Shown here piece by piece: positions 1-6,601 of a DNA stretch of 13,527 bases. Position 1 is the first letter of the stretch; the number at the start of each line of letters is the position of its first letter. A program made the translations under genes and the position numbers. The notes under the pieces are model-generated. The model did not search any database. It saw only the letters and a list, made by a program, of their open reading frames with translations, and was not told where the DNA came from. The stretch is taken from NCBI GenBank assembly GCA_038849025.1, contig JAWCNE010000040.1, forward strand, positions 1 to 13,527, read 5' to 3'. This DNA comes from WUQU01 sp038849025. Lineage in GTDB: Archaea; Thermoproteota; Bathyarchaeia; Bathyarchaeales; Bathycorpusculaceae.

Positions 1-1
1 T

Positions 2-1909
2 GTAGAAGATGCTCAAGATATTGTTATAGAGGTTTTAAAGAAGAATGGCTACGAAAAAGTCGCGTCAGAATATCAATTATATAGGGAAAAGAAAACCGAA
101 ATAAGAAGGCTTAGAGAAAAGCTTGGAATAGAAGAGCCGAAGCTAACGGTTAACGCCCTTGAAGTTTTAAGAAAACGCTACTTGCTAAAGGATGAAACAG
201 AGCGGATAATTGAAGACCCAGCCAAAATGTTTAGAAGAGTAGCCAGGGCCATAGCGCGAATCGATAGAAAATACGGCGAAAACCCAAAAGAAAGCGAAGA
301 AACCTTTTATAGAATGATGGCGAGGCTTGAGTTTATTCCCAACTCTCCAACGCTTTTCAATGCGGGAACAAGGCTAGGCCAATTGTCCGCATGTTTCGTT
401 CTACCCGTCGAAGACTCTTTAGAAAGCATTTTTACAGCTGTGAAAAACATGGCTTTAATCGAAAAAAGCGGCGGAGGAGTTGGCTTCGACTTTTCAAAGC
501 TTAGGCCTAAAGGCGACATTGTGATGTCAACTAAAGGCGTAGCCTCTGGGCCGGTGAGTTTTATGCGGGTTTTTGACACCGCAACCGAGGTCATTAAGGC
601 TGGCGGAAAAAGAAGAGGCGCCATGATGGGAATATTGCGAGTAGACCATCCAGATATCCTCGAGTTCATAACTTCAAAGCAGCAGCCTGGATTCCTCTCC
701 AACTTTAACATATCCGTCGCCGTGACCGACGAGTTCATGAAAACCATGGAAGAAAACGGCGAATACTGGCTAATAAACCCGAGAAACAAAGAGAAAACCG
801 GAAAACTAAAGGCGAAAGAAGTTTGGGAGTTGATGGCTAGATCTGCATGGGCAAGCGGAGACCCAGGTGTAGTGTTTATCGACGAGATTAATAGGCACAA
901 TCCAACACCAGAAGTCGGCAAAATAGAGTCCACCAACCCCTGCGGCGAGCAGCCACTGCTTCCCTATGAATCTTGCAATTTGGGGTCAATTAACCTTTCA
1001 AGGATGGTTGGGGATGGAGAAATCCTTTGGGATAAGCTTAGGGAAACGGTTAGGAACGCTGTTCACTTTTTGGACAACGTTATAGACGCCAACAAGTATC
1101 CTTTGAAAGAAATTGAAAAGATAACGAGGGCTAACAGGAAAATAGGCTTAGGCGTTATGGGATTCGCTGACATGCTCATAAAGCTTGGGGTTCCCTACAA
1201 TTCTGAAAAGGCTTTAGAACTTGCTGAAAAGCTAATGAGCTTCATCAATGAAGAAGCACACAAGAAGTCCGAGGAAATCGCCGAGAAAAGAGGCTCATTT
1301 CCAAACTTTGAAAAGAGCATCTGGAAAGACAAGTATAAGGCTATGAGAAACGCTACAGTAACAACAGTAGCCCCTACAGGGAGCATAAGCATAATAGCCG
1401 GATGCTCCTCTGGAATCGAGCCCATATTTGCAGTTTCATTCATAAGAAACGTGTTGGATGGGACAAGGCTTTTTGAAATTAACCCGCTTTTTGAAATGAT
1501 AGCTAAGGAAAAGGGCTTCTACGATGTCCAAATCCTTGAAGAAGTAGCTAAAACAGGATCTGTTCAAAAAATTGACAAAATCCCAGAAGATGTTAGAAGG
1601 CTTTTTGTAACAGCTTTAGATGTGGCGCCAGAATGGCACGTGCAGATGCAAGCAGCTTTCCAGAAGTACACGGATAACGCTGTTTCAAAAACTGTCAACA
1701 TGCCTTATGAAGCAAGCGTTGAAGATGTAAGAAAAGTTTTCGAGTTGGCTTGGAAGCTGAAGTGCAAGGGCGTAACCGTCTTCCGCTATGGAAGCAAACC
1801 AGAACAAGTTCTATACATTGGAGAGGTTAAAACCGCCGAGAGAAAATTTGTTTCAGCGGAATCGGAATACGCTGGAGGCTGCCCAACCAAGACCTGCCCA
1901 TTCCCATAA
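2..1909 (+). CDS. nrdJ: Adenosylcobalamin-dependent (class II) ribonucleotide reductase, 5'-truncated by window edge
   Basis: Reduces ribonucleotides to deoxyribonucleotides using a radical generated from adenosylcobalamin; cytoplasmic, DNA-precursor synthesis. The frame is open to the left edge, so the first codon is outside; 635 residues are visible. Residues 1-45 look like the end of an ATP-cone allosteric domain (VEDAQDIVIEVL, then a YREKKTEIRRLR helix). The catalytic barrel follows: NSPTLFNAG at 114-122, the LSACF cysteine at 131, GGGVGFDFSKLRP near 157-169, NPCGE at 312-316, SCNLGSINL, and PTGSISIIAGCSSGIEP, which is typical of class II. The protein ends in a Cys-X4-Cys tail (residues 627 and 632) expected to relay reducing power to the active site. 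A TTG at 182 opens a shorter frame but is not the start, because the ATP cone lies upstream of it. No intein is seen. Class is inferred from motifs, not from a seen cobalamin site. Confidence 0.95.
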   Translation, partial: VEDAQDIVIEVLKKNGYEKVASEYQLYREKKTEIRRLREKLGIEEPKLTVNALEVLRKRYLLKDETERIIEDPAKMFRRVARAIARIDRKYGENPKESEETFYRMMARLEFIPNSPTLFNAGTRLGQLSACFVLPVEDSLESIFTAVKNMALIEKSGGGVGFDFSKLRPKGDIVMSTKGVASGPVSFMRVFDTATEVIKAGGKRRGAMMGILRVDHPDILEFITSKQQPGFLSNFNISVAVTDEFMKTMEENGEYWLINPRNKEKTGKLKAKEVWELMARSAWASGDPGVVFIDEINRHNPTPEVGKIESTNPCGEQPLLPYESCNLGSINLSRMVGDGEILWDKLRETVRNAVHFLDNVIDANKYPLKEIEKITRANRKIGLGVMGFADMLIKLGVPYNSEKALELAEKLMSFINEEAHKKSEEIAEKRGSFPNFEKSIWKDKYKAMRNATVTTVAPTGSISIIAGCSSGIEPIFAVSFIRNVLDGTRLFEINPLFEMIAKEKGFYDVQILEEVAKTGSVQKIDKIPEDVRRLFVTALDVAPEWHVQMQAAFQKYTDNAVSKTVNMPYEASVEDVRKVFELAWKLKCKGVTVFRYGSKPEQVLYIGEVKTAERKFVSAESEYAGGCPTKTCPFP

Positions 1910-1913
1910 CTCT

Positions 1914-1930
1914 GAGAAAGAAATATAATT
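1914..1930 (+). promoter_or_regulatory. Probable BRE/TATA promoter of the nicotinate phosphoribosyltransferase gene
   Basis: A purine-rich GAGAAAG is followed by AAATATAATT in the 44-base gap after the reductase. The TATA core sits about 27 bases before the ATG at 1954, so transcription would begin at or next to the start codon, implying a leaderless mRNA. No Shine-Dalgarno sequence precedes that ATG, which agrees with this. Inferred from spacing only. Confidence 0.45.
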
Positions 1931-1953
1931 TTCCCTATTGTAAAGTAACGCCT

Positions 1954-3348
1954 ATGAACGACCCTTTAGGGTTTGTTGACGAAGAAAACATGGCCATGCT
2001 TACAGACTTATACGAGTTGACAATGTGTGCAAGCTATTTTGACAACCGAAAGCTTGAGCCGGCCTCCTTCGACCTTTTCATTAGGAAACTGCCTCCAAAC
2101 CGCTCTTACCTCCTATTTGCGGGTTTAGAACAGGTCTTGCATTTCATTGAAAGGATGAGGTTTACTGAAGAGCACATTAAATTTCTTAAAAGCCAAGGAT
2201 TTAAAGAGGATTTTCTAGAGTACCTGCGAAATTTCAAGTTTACTGGTGATGTTTGGGCCGTTCCAGAAGGCACCGTGGTCTTTCCAAACGAGCCGTTAAT
2301 TAGGGTTACAGCCCCCATAATAGAAGCCCAACTCATAGAAACTTTCGCTTTAAACACTGTGAACCTTCAAACAACTATAGCCACTAAGGCTTCAAGGGTT
2401 GTTTATGCGGCTAAAGGTAAACCCGTCATCGAGTTTGGTTTAAGGCGGGAACACGGAGTGGACGCTGGAATGAAAGTGGCGAGGGCAAGCTACATAGCGG
2501 GATGCACTGGAACCTCAAATGTTTTGGCTGGAATAAAATATGGCATACCGGTTTTTGGCACCATGGCTCATTCTTTCGTTATGTTTTTCAGCAACGAAGT
2601 AGAAGCCTTCAGAGCCTTTGCCAAAACCTTTCCAGACAAATCAACTCTCCTAATAGACACTTTTGACAATATTAAGGGCGCGGAAAACGCAATAGTTGTG
2701 GCAAAAGAACTTGAAGAAAAAGGGTTTAGGCTACGCGGAGTAAGGTTGGACAGCGGAGACTTGGCAAGTATAAGCAAGAAAGTTAGGAAAATGTTAGATG
2801 AGAATGGGCTTAGTTATGTGCAGATATTTGCAAGCGGAGACCTCGACGAGTATAGGATAGATGAACTGCTGAGGAAAGGGGCAAAAATAGACTCTTTTGG
2901 TGTTGGAACGAAAATGGGGACATCTGCAGATAGGCCCTACGTTGACATAATCTACAAGCTGTGCGAAAAGATGAGCGAGAAGGGCGAGTTTCAGCCTATA
3001 ATGAAGCTAAGCGAGGGTAAAGCTACACTTCCAGGACGAAAGCAAGTCTTCAGATTAAAGGATGCGGATGGCAACTTCATAAAAGATGTTATCGCTTTGG
3101 AAGACGAAAAAATAAACGGGGAGCCTTTACTCGTTAAAGTTGTTGAAAAGGGGAAGGTTGCCTACGATTTTCCATCGCTCGAGGATATGAGAAAAAGGGC
3201 TTTGGAAAACCTTTCAAGGCTTCCAGAGAAATATAAACGGTTAAGAAATGCGGCGAAATATCCTGTTGAGCTAAGCCCCAAACTTAAGAAGCTGATAAGG
3301 GAGCTGAGGTGGAAGCTGAAGAAAATTGAAGGTTTAGGCGCCAATTAA
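1954..3348 (+). CDS. pncB: Nicotinate phosphoribosyltransferase
   Basis: Converts nicotinate and PRPP, with ATP, to nicotinate mononucleotide in NAD salvage (Preiss-Handler pathway); cytoplasmic. The 464-residue length fits the family. Seen motifs: the N-terminal MLTDLYELTM (residues 15-24), EFGLRREHGVDAG (160-172), GCTGTSNVLAG (183-193), GTMAHSF (202-208) with His206 as the residue expected to be phosphorylated, GVRLDSGDL (262-270) and GVGTKMGTS (316-324), which together form the nicotinate and PRPP pocket. The C-terminal extension of about 60 residues is Lys/Arg-rich. The ATG at 1954 is chosen because it gives a plausible leaderless start 27 bases after a TATA box; a second in-frame ATG at 1990 would remove only 12 poorly conserved residues. 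It lies 44 bases after the reductase gene but seems to have its own promoter. It converges on the membrane-protein gene ending at 3363. Confidence 0.95.
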   Translation: MNDPLGFVDEENMAMLTDLYELTMCASYFDNRKLEPASFDLFIRKLPPNRSYLLFAGLEQVLHFIERMRFTEEHIKFLKSQGFKEDFLEYLRNFKFTGDVWAVPEGTVVFPNEPLIRVTAPIIEAQLIETFALNTVNLQTTIATKASRVVYAAKGKPVIEFGLRREHGVDAGMKVARASYIAGCTGTSNVLAGIKYGIPVFGTMAHSFVMFFSNEVEAFRAFAKTFPDKSTLLIDTFDNIKGAENAIVVAKELEEKGFRLRGVRLDSGDLASISKKVRKMLDENGLSYVQIFASGDLDEYRIDELLRKGAKIDSFGVGTKMGTSADRPYVDIIYKLCEKMSEKGEFQPIMKLSEGKATLPGRKQVFRLKDADGNFIKDVIALEDEKINGEPLLVKVVEKGKVAYDFPSLEDMRKRALENLSRLPEKYKRLRNAAKYPVELSPKLKKLIRELRWKLKKIEGLGAN

Positions 3349-3362
3349 CCAAACTTGCCTAT

Positions 3363-3908
3363 TTACCTTGTTAAAATTGTTATTAGTATGTTTATGAAGG
3401 CAACTTCTATTACTGCTGCAATTAGGAATATGCCGTAGATGTAGAGTAAATCCTTCGTGGACAAGGTTCTGCTCAAGGTTTTCTTGATTGTGAGGTATAT
3501 GCCATACCCTTCAACCAGCCCTACAGGTGTGCTGATGAGAAGAATTAAAGGCAAAGTCTCAAGAATGATTCCGCCATAAAGAAGGGTGCCGCCCCGCAAT
3601 ATGCTCAGAAAGACTATTATCAGCGTAAAGACTAAGGCGAAGATCCGCGGGTGTTCAAGCACTATGTGTGAATATTTCTCTCGCTTAAAAAAGTTTGAAA
3701 CCACTAGGTTCACGTAGAAGGACATGCCTAAAAGGATAAGGGATATTACAAGAACGTTGTGGATGAAAAGCATTCCTATGGCCAAAAACTGGTTTTGGAG
3801 GACATCCCTTAAAATCGTGAAGAAAACAGTGTTCTCAAAGGATGCTAGAAGTAACAGGAAGAGGAAAGCCAAGCCTAAGAGAACCGTGCGTTTCCTTGCA
3901 TTATCCAA
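3363..3908 (-). CDS. SpoIIM-like (DUF95-type) five-helix membrane protein
   Basis: A 181-residue integral membrane protein with no signal-peptide cleavage site evident. Hydrophobic segments fall near residues 8-28, 41-66, 87-104, 113-140 and 153-178. Resemblance to the SpoIIM/DUF95 family is inferred from three features: a helix opening with a conserved-looking Asn (Asn51) and closing with Gly61, a P-x-G-x-x-E pattern at 128-133 leading into a helix, and AAVIEV in the last helix, like the family's Ala-Ala-x-x-Glu. In sporulating bacteria SpoIIM works with SpoIID and SpoIIP; archaeal relatives have no known role. The start is TTG with GAGG seven bases upstream (3916-3919), and no ATG occurs before the upstream stop at 3939. 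It lies 22 bases after the preceding leftward gene, so the two are probably co-transcribed. The family call is uncertain; the membrane nature is clear. Confidence 0.75.
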   Translation of the reverse strand: MDNARKRTVLLGLAFLFLLLLASFENTVFFTILRDVLQNQFLAIGMLFIHNVLVISLILLGMSFYVNLVVSNFFKREKYSHIVLEHPRIFALVFTLIIVFLSILRGGTLLYGGIILETLPLILLISTPVGLVEGYGIYLTIKKTLSRTLSTKDLLYIYGIFLIAAVIEVAFINILITILTR

Positions 3909-3915
3909 CTGGAAG

Positions 3916-3919
3916 CCTC
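3916..3919 (-). promoter_or_regulatory. Ribosome binding site deciding a TTG start
   Basis: On the minus strand GAGG lies seven bases before the TTG at 3908. The open frame upstream of it contains no ATG or GTG before a TAG, so this site fixes the start of the SpoIIM-like gene. Confidence 0.6.
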
Positions 3920-3930
3920 GCTGAAAACCG

Positions 3931-4380
3931 TTAAAGCCCTATAGAGAGAAGCCACTCGAATACTAGGTAGAGTATGTTAAAAAGCAAAGCAATAAGAACT
4001 AACACCGCTACGAAGACTATTAGGGCTAATATGCCAACTGCGATGGCTCCAAGCCATCCAGTTTCGTAAAGCCTCTTAATCAAGAGAAGCCAGACAAAAA
4101 CGCTTAGAAGCAAAGCGAGAAGGCTGTACGGGATAAAAACCATGAAAACGCCTGACAGAATTATTCCGAGAAGTGCAATTATGAAGGCGTCGGAGAAAAG
4201 GGCGCGTTTCCCACCTACAACAATTCGTCCAGCAATATAGAGAACCACAGATAAAACCAGAAGCTCAATGAAAAACAAAACTATGCCAAAGACTAAGTTA
4301 CGCAAAACCCACTCTAACCTGCTTTCATTAGCTCTTAGAAGAGACGCGTAAAGAATAAGCTGGAGTAGTTTGGCCAGCAA
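3931..4380 (-). CDS. Unrecognised multi-pass membrane protein
   Basis: I do not recognise a family. The 149 residues are almost wholly hydrophobic, with a short amphipathic N-terminus (1-28) and membrane segments near 30-51, 62-83, 86-103 and 109-145, the last long enough for two passes. A glycine/basic stretch, GRIVVGGKRA at 51-60, sits in the loop after the first helix, and IKRLYETGWLG marks the loop before the final segments. The start is TTG with GGGAGG six bases upstream; an ATG 14 bases before the TTG is out of frame. It heads a likely two-gene leftward operon with the SpoIIM-like protein 22 bases downstream, and both products are membrane-bound, so a shared membrane role is possible but unproved. 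Codon use and the strong ribosome site support a real gene. Confidence 0.75.
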   Translation of the reverse strand: MLAKLLQLILYASLLRANESRLEWVLRNLVFGIVLFFIELLVLSVVLYIAGRIVVGGKRALFSDAFIIALLGIILSGVFMVFIPYSLLALLLSVFVWLLLIKRLYETGWLGAIAVGILALIVFVAVLVLIALLFNILYLVFEWLLSIGL

Positions 4381-4386
4381 TTTAAG

Positions 4387-4392
4387 CCTCCC
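4387..4392 (-). promoter_or_regulatory. Ribosome binding site deciding a TTG start
   Basis: The minus strand reads GGGAGG six bases before the TTG at 4380. This supports translation from TTG rather than from the out-of-frame ATG just upstream of the same purine run. Confidence 0.65.
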
Positions 4393-4423
4393 ATTGTTTG
4401 GCGTTAATTTAATTTAGTGTTTT

Positions 4424-4436
4424 CAATAAAAGCTTT
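4424..4436 (-). promoter_or_regulatory. Possible BRE/TATA for the leftward membrane-protein pair
   Basis: The minus strand reads AAAGC followed by TTTTATTG. Its core lies about 47 bases before the TTG at 4380, which would give a leader of roughly 20 bases containing the GGGAGG site. Because the gene at 4449-4763 ends only 68 bases upstream, read-through from that gene is an alternative. Confidence 0.35.
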
Positions 4437-4448
4437 GTGAATCCGCTT

Positions 4449-4763
4449 TTAGAGTTTTTCCCGCCTTATTTCGAAAAGCACCGTTCCACCTGGGGTGTAG
4501 GGTTCTCCAGGATCTAGGCATTGGAAATAGCCTTTTTCACCTTCCTCTTTCGTCAAGCCCAGCTTTTTAAAGCTGGCTCCATGACTTAAGGGCGCGATCA
4601 TTGAGAGAATAGAACCAAATGCGTGGATACAAAGGTTATCGGTTTCTTCGACAACTATTTTTGGCGATTCCACAACAATTTTATCGCCAACCTTAAAGAC
4701 TGGACATCTTCCTCGTATCTCCTTAACATATATAGTTAAACGATGTTTCTCCTGAAAGCTCAT
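4449..4763 (-). CDS. TIGR04076-like small cysteine protein
   Basis: A 104-residue soluble protein of unknown function. It matches the remembered pattern of the TIGR04076 family: a beta strand leading into EIRGRCPVFKVGD (residues 15-27, Cys20), NLCIHAF (43-49, Cys45), a middle helix, then FQCLDPG (80-86, Cys82) and a final VLFEIRR strand. The three spaced cysteines suggest metal or redox binding, but no activity is established for the family. Start is ATG with GGAGG seven bases upstream (4771-4775 on the minus strand), a strong site. It is divergent from isocitrate dehydrogenase, sharing a 140-base intergenic region, and lies 68 bases upstream of the leftward membrane-protein pair. Length is normal for the family. 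Confidence 0.8.
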   Translation of the reverse strand: MSFQEKHRLTIYVKEIRGRCPVFKVGDKIVVESPKIVVEETDNLCIHAFGSILSMIAPLSHGASFKKLGLTKEEGEKGYFQCLDPGEPYTPGGTVLFEIRREKL

Positions 4764-4800
4764 GGAGTTTCCTCCATAATATAATGCGCTTTGGTTTGGT

Positions 4801-4810
4801 AATTAAAATA
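4801..4810 (-). promoter_or_regulatory. Possible TATA box for the TIGR04076-like gene
   Basis: The minus strand reads TATTTTAATT, about 40 bases before the ATG at 4763, leaving a leader of roughly 15-20 bases that holds the GGAGG site. A nearer ATTATATTA (about 4777-4785) is more TATA-like but would start transcription inside the gene. Confidence 0.35.
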
Positions 4811-4851
4811 GTGTGTTTGAAATAGAAATAGCCTGTGTGGCGCGATGGAAT

Positions 4852-4868
4852 GGGAAGCTTAATTTATG
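4852..4868 (+). promoter_or_regulatory. Possible BRE/TATA for isocitrate dehydrogenase
   Basis: GGGAAGCTT followed by AATTTATG lies about 40 bases before the first TTG of the gene. Transcription would begin near 4890, just upstream of the GGAGG at 4896-4900. The rest of the 140-base divergent region shows no clear repeat or operator. Confidence 0.4.
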
Positions 4869-4895
4869 ATTGGTCTAGAAGATAAAGCGATAATT

Positions 4896-4900
4896 GGAGG
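4896..4900 (+). promoter_or_regulatory. Ribosome binding site of isocitrate dehydrogenase, start ambiguous
   Basis: GGAGG lies 3 bases before TTG 4904 and 12 bases before TTG 4913. Neither spacing is ideal. Alignment with the IDH1 N-terminus favours 4913 slightly, so the annotated 4904 start may be three codons too early. Confidence 0.55.
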
Positions 4901-4903
4901 CGC

Positions 4904-6133
4904 TTGGTTAGTTTGACTAAAAAAATTACAATGGATAAGCCTATTGTGGAGATGGATGGGGATGAGATGGCCCGGGTTATGTGGGCTTTGGTTAAAGAGA
5001 ATCTTATCCTGCCCTATGTGGATTTGAAAACTGAATACTATGATTTGCACATTAAGCGAAGGGATGAAACTAGCGATAAGGTGACGGTGGAGGCGGCTGA
5101 GGCTGTTAAGCGGTGGCGAGTAGGCGTCAAATGTGCTACTATAACGCCTAACGCTGAAAGGGTGAAAGAGTACAATTTAAAGAAGGAGTGGAAAAGCCCC
5201 AATGCCACTATAAGAAACATGCTGGACGGCACAATTTTCAGGGCACCCATAATTCTAAGCAATGTGGTGCCTGCTGTACGGTTTTGGAAAAAACCCATAG
5301 TGGTTGCACGCCACGCTTTCGGCGACATATATGATGGGGTAGGCGTCAGATTTGACTGTTCTGCAGAGGCTGAAGTTTTGGTTAGGCAAAGCAATGGTAA
5401 AGAGCATAGGGCGAGGTTTCCTAGCTTTAAGGGTGAAGGGGTTCTTCAAGGAATCTACAACCTAGACTCTTCCATAGAGAGTTTTGCCAGAGCCTCTTTC
5501 AGATACGCATTGGAAAACAGGCTGGACTTGTGGTTTGCAGCTAAGGATACGATTTCAAAGGTTTACGACGGACAATTTAAGGCTATTTTCCAAAAAATTT
5601 ACGAAGAAGAGTTTAAGACAAGATACCGAGAAGCTGGGCTGAAATACCACTATTTCTTAATAGACGATGCCTTGGCACGAGTGGTTAGGTCTGAAGGAGG
5701 GTTCGTCTGGGCTTGCAAAAACTACGACGGCGACGTCTTCTCCGATTTTGTAGCAACCGCCTATGTTGGCAGCCTAGCTCTAATGACCTCGGCGCTGTTC
5801 TCGCCTGAAGGCCACTTCCTGTCAGAAGCAGCCCACGGCACCGTTCAAAAGCACTATTATATGTATTTGAAGGGCGAGAAAACCTCAACCAACCCCACCG
5901 CTATAATATTTGCTTGGGCTGCTGCATTGAAAAGGCGAGGCGGGCTAGACGGTATAAAAGAATTAATGGACTTCGCATCAAAGCTGGAAACAGCGGTAAA
6001 GCTCACCATAGAAAGGGATAGAGTAATGACCGTTGACGTAGCTAAGGTTTCTGAACCACCAGTGAAAAGCATTGTTACCACAGAAGAGTTTATCGTGGCA
6101 GTGAAGAAAAACCTAGAAAAACTTCACCCTTGA
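4904..6133 (+). CDS. icd: NADP-dependent isocitrate dehydrogenase, eukaryote-like dimeric type
   Basis: Oxidatively decarboxylates isocitrate to 2-oxoglutarate in the TCA cycle; cytoplasmic. The 409 residues align along their length with human IDH1 from memory: VEMDGDEM (15-22), ATITP (78-82), KSPNATIRNMLDGTIFR (97-113) with Ser98, Asn100, Arg104 and Arg113 for isocitrate, ARHAFGDIY (135-143) with Arg136 in the place of IDH1 Arg132, Lys214, and CKNYDGDVFSD (271-281) with Asp277 and Asp281 for the metal. AAHGTVQKHYYMY (309-321) keeps the His that reads the NADP 2'-phosphate, with Lys replacing the adjacent Arg. The start is uncertain: GGAGG at 4896-4900 is 3 bases from TTG 4904 and 12 from TTG 4913. 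The human N-terminus aligns best with TTG 4913; ATG 4931 is too far from the site. It overlaps the convergent small gene by 10 bases. Confidence 0.95.
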   Translation: MVSLTKKITMDKPIVEMDGDEMARVMWALVKENLILPYVDLKTEYYDLHIKRRDETSDKVTVEAAEAVKRWRVGVKCATITPNAERVKEYNLKKEWKSPNATIRNMLDGTIFRAPIILSNVVPAVRFWKKPIVVARHAFGDIYDGVGVRFDCSAEAEVLVRQSNGKEHRARFPSFKGEGVLQGIYNLDSSIESFARASFRYALENRLDLWFAAKDTISKVYDGQFKAIFQKIYEEEFKTRYREAGLKYHYFLIDDALARVVRSEGGFVWACKNYDGDVFSDFVATAYVGSLALMTSALFSPEGHFLSEAAHGTVQKHYYMYLKGEKTSTNPTAIIFAWAAALKRRGGLDGIKELMDFASKLETAVKLTIERDRVMTVDVAKVSEPPVKSIVTTEEFIVAVKKNLEKLHP

Positions 6134-6375
6134 CTTTGTGTTTTATTTTTTGTTTTCAAATTTTTCCATGAAACTGTAAGAGGAGCTAGTAATGTCCAGC
6201 CAATGAGAATTCCGAATAAGGTGTAAACAAGTATATTGCGGGCAAAGAGTATGTTAGTTGTAAATCCTATGCAGAAAGCAGCTACGCCAAGGTATGCCCC
6301 TTCTTTCCTTAAACGCCATAAGAGGCAAGTGGCGCCAAGCGATAAAATGGCACTTGCCAGCATTAAGATTCCCAC
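6124..6375 (-). CDS. Small predicted membrane protein, unrecognised
   Basis: An 83-residue product with three probable membrane helices (about 2-20, 27-46 and 49-68) and a polar tail, SWKNLKTKNKTQSQG, that would face the cytoplasm. I recognise no family. The longest start is GTG at 6375; ATG at 6363, four codons in, is an alternative, and neither has a good Shine-Dalgarno sequence. The frame closes at a TAG only four codons above the GTG. Its last 10 bases overlap the end of isocitrate dehydrogenase in convergent orientation. Regular hydrophobic segments separated by charged loops argue for a real gene; the weak start and small size argue for caution. Confidence 0.55.
   Translation of the reverse strand: MGILMLASAILSLGATCLLWRLRKEGAYLGVAAFCIGFTTNILFARNILVYTLFGILIGWTLLAPLTVSWKNLKTKNKTQSQG
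6141..6165 (+). terminator. T-rich transcription terminator after isocitrate dehydrogenase
   Basis: Eight bases after the stop come TTTTATTTTTTGTTTT and then a further TTTTT run, the usual form of an archaeal intrinsic terminator, with no hairpin needed. On the other strand the same bases encode the Lys/Gln/Asn-rich C-terminus of the small membrane protein, so the stretch does double duty. Confidence 0.6.
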
Positions 6376-6544
6376 GTAAGGAAGCTATGTAGTCCATCTT
6401 ACAACATGTCCACGGAAATACTCGTCAACATGCTTATTTAAGTCACTTTGTACACACATTTTATTCTAAACCTTGTTGGTTTTCAATAGATAAAAGTTTA
6501 ACGGAACATTTCCTCTCACGTTTTCTACACGCGTGATTTTGGCA

Positions 6545-6566
6545 AACACTTAAAAGCCTTTGTGTT
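6545..6566 (+). promoter_or_regulatory. Promoter of the thiolase-like/HMGS-like operon, with a short inverted repeat
   Basis: CTTAAAAG at 6549-6556 is the best TATA candidate: it is about 50 bases before the ATG at 6602 and would give a leader of some 25 bases. It is bracketed by AACAC (6545-6549) and GTGTT (6562-6566), a short imperfect operator-like repeat. AAGGTG near 6589-6594 serves as the ribosome site, eight bases before the ATG. In the rest of the 226-base gap (6376-6601) I see only a second AT-rich TATA-like patch near 6431-6440. Confidence 0.4.
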
Positions 6567-6601
6567 AGGGATATTTGCTAATGTGAAAAGGTGCATGGTT
6601 A

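Noticed and set aside
307..936. Long minus-strand reading frame inside the reductase gene
   Set aside because: It is antisense to strongly conserved reductase motifs, and its translation has no recognisable domain.
182..1909. Ribonucleotide reductase starting at TTG 182
   Set aside because: The same frame is open to base 2 and encodes the end of an ATP cone, so the gene begins outside the window and 182 is internal.
3724..3924. Plus-strand frame opposite the SpoIIM-like gene
   Set aside because: The Lys/Arg-rich translation mirrors hydrophobic codons on the other strand, which has membrane helices and a ribosome site.
6376..6601. Possible small gene or RNA in the gap before the thiolase-like gene
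   Set aside because: Only tiny frames are present (for example 11 codons from 6406), with no tRNA-like or box C/D signature seen. Treated as promoter region.
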